Shown: positions 61,259-64,000 of the stretch, piece after piece
Position numbering within the stretch: position 1 is the first letter of the stretch
Layout: the number at the start of each line of letters is the position of its first letter
Assembly: GCF_902833645.1 (NCBI RefSeq)
Contig: NZ_CADFGE010000006.1
Span: forward strand, 124,001 to 188,000
DNA length: 64,000 nt
Direction of reading: 5' to 3'
Source of the DNA: Paraburkholderia fungorum
Lineage (GTDB): Bacteria > Pseudomonadota > Gammaproteobacteria > Burkholderiales > Burkholderiaceae
Program-made: the position numbers and the translations under genes
The notes under the pieces: model-generated
Databases searched by the model: none
The model's input: only the letters and a program-made list of their open reading frames with translations
Told to the model about the DNA's origin: nothing

Positions 61259-61334
61259 TCCGGGTCTCGTGCCGGAGGGATGCGCGCGGCTAGCGGCGCG
61301 CGGCCAGCGGCGCGCTTTCGCCCGACGCAGCGTC
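61259..61334 (+). promoter_or_regulatory. alternative hairpins after the leader (candidate attenuator)
   Basis: TCCGG/CCGGA form a hairpin at 61259-61276. A 14-bp unit (GCGCGCGGCTAGCG, then GCGCGCGGCCAGCG) is repeated and followed by a third GCGCGC (61282, 61296, 61310). As GCGCGC is self-complementary, any two copies can pair, giving mutually exclusive stems; the last is followed by TTT. A GACG/CGTC stem follows. Confidence 0.5.
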
Positions 61335-61390
61335 GCTCGTCGTTGCACACGTCTTCATTCAATCCAGTTTCGAACTAGCAGGAGCAGCAA

Positions 61391-62551
61391 ATGAATGTGT
61401 TCTGGTTCATTCCGACTCACGGCGACAGCCGCTATCTCGGTACGTCCCAAGGCGCACGCGCAGCCGATTACGACTACTTCCAGCAGATCGCCGTCGCCGC
61501 CGATACGCTCGGCTACGAGGGCGTGCTGCTGCCGACCGGCCGCTCGTGCGAAGACGCGTGGGTCGTCGCGTCGAGCCTGATTGCCGCGACCAAACGGCTG
61601 AAGTTTCTGGTGGCAATCCGGCCGGGTATTTCGTCGCCGGGTCTGGCGGCGCGCATGGCCGCGACTTTCGACCGGCTGTCGAACGGGCGTCTGCTGATCA
61701 ACGTCGTGACCGGTGGAGATTCGGCTGAACTTGAAGGCGACGGCGTATTCGTCGATCACGACACGCGCTATGAAATCACCGACGAATTCCTGCATATCTG
61801 GCGCAAGCTGCTGAGCGCCTCGCACACCAACGACGCGATCGACTTCGAGGGCAAGCATCTGACCTCGAAGGGCGGCAAGGCGCTGTATCCGCCGGTGCAG
61901 AACCCGCATCCGCCGCTGTGGTTCGGCGGGTCGTCGGCGGCGGCGCACGATATCGCGGGCGATCACATCGACACGTATCTGACGTGGGGCGAGCCCCCTG
62001 CGGCTGTTGCGAAGAAGATCGCGGACATTCGCGCCCGTGCCGAAGCACGTGGCCGCACGATCAAGTTCGGCATTCGCCTGCATGTCATCGTGCGCGAGAC
62101 CGAGGAAGAAGCGTGGGCGGCCGCCGACAAGCTGATCAGCAAGCTCGACGACGAAACCATTTCGCGTGCCCAGGCTTCCTTCTCGAAGATGGATTCCGAA
62201 GGACAGCGCCGCATGGCCGCCTTGCACGGCGGCAAGCGCGGCGGCCGCGCCGAACTCGAGGTGTATCCGCATCTGTGGGCGGGCGTCGGGCTGGTGCGCG
62301 GCGGCGCGGGAACGGCGCTGGTCGGCAATCCCGAGCAGGTGGCGGCACTCATGAACGAATACGCGGCGCTCGGCATCGACACGTTCATCCTGTCCGGCTA
62401 TCCGCATCTCGAAGAATCGTACCGCTTTGCCGAACTGGTGTTCCCGTTGCTGCCGGGCCGGCAGATCAAGACCGCGGGCGGTCCGTTGTCCGGGCCGTTC
62501 GGCGAGATCGTCGGCAACAACTATCTGCCGAAAGCGGCGAGTTCGAGCTGA
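61391..62551 (+). CDS. ssuD: FMNH2-dependent alkanesulfonate monooxygenase
   Basis: A 386-residue luciferase-fold monooxygenase that releases sulfite from alkanesulfonates with FMNH2 and O2. It matches SsuD from MNVFWFIPTHGDSRYLG and LPTGRSCEDAWVVASSL to LLINVVTGGDSAELEGDG and HPPLWFGGSSAAAHD. AGGAG lies eight bases before the ATG. It is followed by ssuC and ssuB; no ssuA precedes it here. The flavin reductase that supplies FMNH2 may be ssuE elsewhere or the gene at 45,518. Confidence 0.96.
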   Translation: MNVFWFIPTHGDSRYLGTSQGARAADYDYFQQIAVAADTLGYEGVLLPTGRSCEDAWVVASSLIAATKRLKFLVAIRPGISSPGLAARMAATFDRLSNGRLLINVVTGGDSAELEGDGVFVDHDTRYEITDEFLHIWRKLLSASHTNDAIDFEGKHLTSKGGKALYPPVQNPHPPLWFGGSSAAAHDIAGDHIDTYLTWGEPPAAVAKKIADIRARAEARGRTIKFGIRLHVIVRETEEEAWAAADKLISKLDDETISRAQASFSKMDSEGQRRMAALHGGKRGGRAELEVYPHLWAGVGLVRGGAGTALVGNPEQVAALMNEYAALGIDTFILSGYPHLEESYRFAELVFPLLPGRQIKTAGGPLSGPFGEIVGNNYLPKAASSS

Positions 62552-62607
62552 GCGCATCGTCCGGTTCGGCACGAACAACCTAATGGTCAGGCAGTGAGGA
62601 AATCATC

Positions 62608-63456
62608 ATGGCTCAATCCACTTTGAGCGCGGGACAAGGCGCTGACTCCGGCGCGCGTGCGGGCGCGAGTCTCGCCGTCTTGCGCCGCATCGGTGCGCAT
62701 CTTGCGCCGTGGCTCGCGCCGCTCGCGATTCTGCTGGCATGGGAATTCGCCGCCCGCAGCGGCATTCTCTCGACCCGCGTGCTGCCCGAACCGCTCGCGG
62801 TCGTGAAGGCCGCGTGGTCGCTGATCCAGTCCGGCGAAATGTGGGCGGATGTGAAGGTCAGCACGTGGCGCGCGGTGTCGGGCTTTGCGATCGGCGGCGG
62901 CATCGGACTCGTGCTCGGCCTTGCAACGGGTCTGTTCAAACCCGCTGAAATCGCGCTCGATTCGACCGTGCAGATGGTCCGCAACATTCCCGCGCTCGCG
63001 ATGATCCCGCTCGTGATTTTGTGGTTCGGTATCGAGGAAGAGGCGAAGGTGTTTCTCGTCGCGTTGGGCGTGTTTTTTCCGATCTACGTGAACACCTTCC
63101 ACGGCATCCGCTCGGTCGATGCCAATCTGATCGAAATGGCACGCAGTTACGGCGTGAAGGGTTTCGCACTTTACCGGCACGTCGTGCTGCCCGGTGCGTT
63201 GCCGTCGATTCTGGTCGGCGTGCGGTTCGCGTTCGGGCTGATGTGGGTCACGCTGATCGTTGCCGAAACCATTTCCGCGCAGTCGGGCATCGGCTACATG
63301 ACGATGAATGCCCGCGAATTCCTGCAAACCGATGTGGTGGTGGTCGGCATCCTGCTGTACGCGGGGCTCGGCAAACTCGCCGACGTGCTGGCCAAGAGTC
63401 TCGAGCGCGTGTCGCTGCGTTGGCACCCGGCTTATCAACGAGGAGCGAAATCATGA
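62608..63456 (+). CDS. ssuC: aliphatic sulfonate ABC transporter permease
   Basis: A 282-residue permease with about six membrane spans and the SsuC/TauC-type EAA loop MARSYGVKGFALYRHVVLPGALPSILVG. The first 40 residues are cytoplasmic and Ala/Gly-rich. It carries sulfonates across the inner membrane. Its TGA overlaps the ssuB ATG (ATGA). Confidence 0.94.
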   Translation: MAQSTLSAGQGADSGARAGASLAVLRRIGAHLAPWLAPLAILLAWEFAARSGILSTRVLPEPLAVVKAAWSLIQSGEMWADVKVSTWRAVSGFAIGGGIGLVLGLATGLFKPAEIALDSTVQMVRNIPALAMIPLVILWFGIEEEAKVFLVALGVFFPIYVNTFHGIRSVDANLIEMARSYGVKGFALYRHVVLPGALPSILVGVRFAFGLMWVTLIVAETISAQSGIGYMTMNAREFLQTDVVVVGILLYAGLGKLADVLAKSLERVSLRWHPAYQRGAKS

Positions 63457-64000
63457 GCGCAACGACATTGTCGGCGTCGTTCGGCGGCATCGCGGGCAGC
63501 GATCTCGAAGCCGAACTGGCGCAACCGCGCACCGCCGATCACGATGCGGATGAGGCCGCGGGTTTCGATCGGGCGGAACCCTCGCACGATCGTCAACGCG
63601 ACCAGCGCGTGAGTGTTCTGCCTGCAGCGACGGGAGCCACGGTGCGCAATGACGCACGCCGCGCCGCCGACTATTCGGTCGAGTTGCGCGGTGTCGGCAA
63701 GCAGTACGGCGAGCGCAAGGTGTTGGCCGATTTTGATCTGTCGATCGAGCGCGGCAGCTTTGTTGCCATCGTCGGCCGTAGCGGCTGCGGGAAGTCGACC
63801 TTGCTGCGCCTCGTCGCGGGTCTGGAAAAGGCCACTTCGGGTGTGCTCGAGAAACGCACCGAAGATGGCCGGCCGCTCGACACGCGCATTATGTTTCAGG
63901 ACGCGCGCCTCCTGCCCTGGAAGAGCGTGCTACAGAACGTGATGCTTGGCCTCGGCCGCAGTGCGCGTGAGGACGCGCGGGCCGTGCTCGCCGAAGTCGG
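63453..64000 (+). CDS. ssuB: aliphatic sulfonate ABC transporter ATPase (partial, runs off the window)
   Basis: The first 182 codons of the ATPase. After an unusually long hydrophilic N-terminus (about 70 residues, rich in Ala, Asp and Arg), the ABC domain starts at YSVELRGVGKQYGERKVLADF. Walker A is GRSGCGKST and the Q-loop MFQDARLLPWKSVLQNV, a match to SsuB. ATG 63453 overlaps ssuC. The signature motif and Walker B lie beyond the window edge. Confidence 0.93.
   Translation, partial: MSATTLSASFGGIAGSDLEAELAQPRTADHDADEAAGFDRAEPSHDRQRDQRVSVLPAATGATVRNDARRAADYSVELRGVGKQYGERKVLADFDLSIERGSFVAIVGRSGCGKSTLLRLVAGLEKATSGVLEKRTEDGRPLDTRIMFQDARLLPWKSVLQNVMLGLGRSAREDARAVLAEV

Overview
The window reads as chromosomal DNA of a Burkholderia/Paraburkholderia-type betaproteobacterium. 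The grounds are very high GC with strong third-position GC bias, the rnr-rlmB-rpiA and pyrD-bpt-aat-nudix blocks, sulfonate (ssu) genes, DUF1302/DUF1329 proteins and Burkholderia-style VgrG and PAAR proteins. The genus is an inference from gene content; no marker was searched.

Bases 1-18,000 are a catabolic and efflux region. A plus-strand trio (SDR, type I extradiol dioxygenase, fumarylacetoacetate-hydrolase-like enzyme) meets a minus-strand MFS permease and an SDR that lacks its catalytic triad. A DHA2-type drug exporter diverges from a marR gene with two palindromes and a probably leaderless promoter. A minus-strand run follows, whose members are listed 5' to 3' from 17,997: DUF1302, DUF1329, YCF48-like, RND/MMPL transporter, VOC protein, enoyl-CoA hydratase, SDR and alpha/beta hydrolase. 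It looks like envelope transport plus degradation of a hydrophobic or aromatic substrate. Two palindromes sit upstream of it.

Bases 18,700-27,650 are a tRNA-Leu integration hotspot. An island of about 7.8 kb carries a type VI secretion cargo set (vgrG, phospholipase-like effector, Tli4-like immunity protein, PAAR, tiny lipoprotein) and a broken tyrosine integrase. It is bounded by 128/129-bp direct repeats ending in the tRNA 3' end. Outside the left repeat is a scar of an integrase fragment joined to a PAAR fragment, best read as a collapsed second copy of the same island, followed by relics of an acyl-CoA ligase and a tetR gene. Two tandem tRNA-Leu(CAG) genes with good promoters follow.

Bases 28,000-38,000 hold rnr, rlmB and rpiA, then exopolysaccharide genes (GT4, GT2, polyprenyl-phosphate sugar-1-P transferase), a Crp/Fnr regulator and a higBA pair whose toxin has an in-frame TAG.

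Bases 38,484-44,721 are the most intriguing unit. Five minus-strand genes all overlap or abut: acyl carrier protein, acyl-CoA dehydrogenase, amino acid:[carrier protein] ligase (a tRNA-synthetase homologue), DUF1839 protein and a GH2 beta-mannosidase-like protein. This suggests an amino acid is loaded on a carrier protein and oxidised or transferred, with a link to a glycan or glycoside.

Bases 45,000-60,900 are mostly housekeeping genes: GNAT, flavin reductase, GntR regulator, Gfo/Idh oxidoreductase, signal peptidase I, a partial amino-acid ABC importer, pyrD, both N-end-rule transferases, a Nudix hydrolase, initiator tRNA, an SMR pump, small unknowns, a TetR/oxidoreductase divergent pair and a 3-hydroxyisobutyryl-CoA hydrolase. 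The window ends in ssuD-ssuC-ssuB, preceded by a 23-codon leader ORF rich in Cys and Met and by GC-rich repeats able to form alternative hairpins, a candidate sulfur-responsive attenuator.
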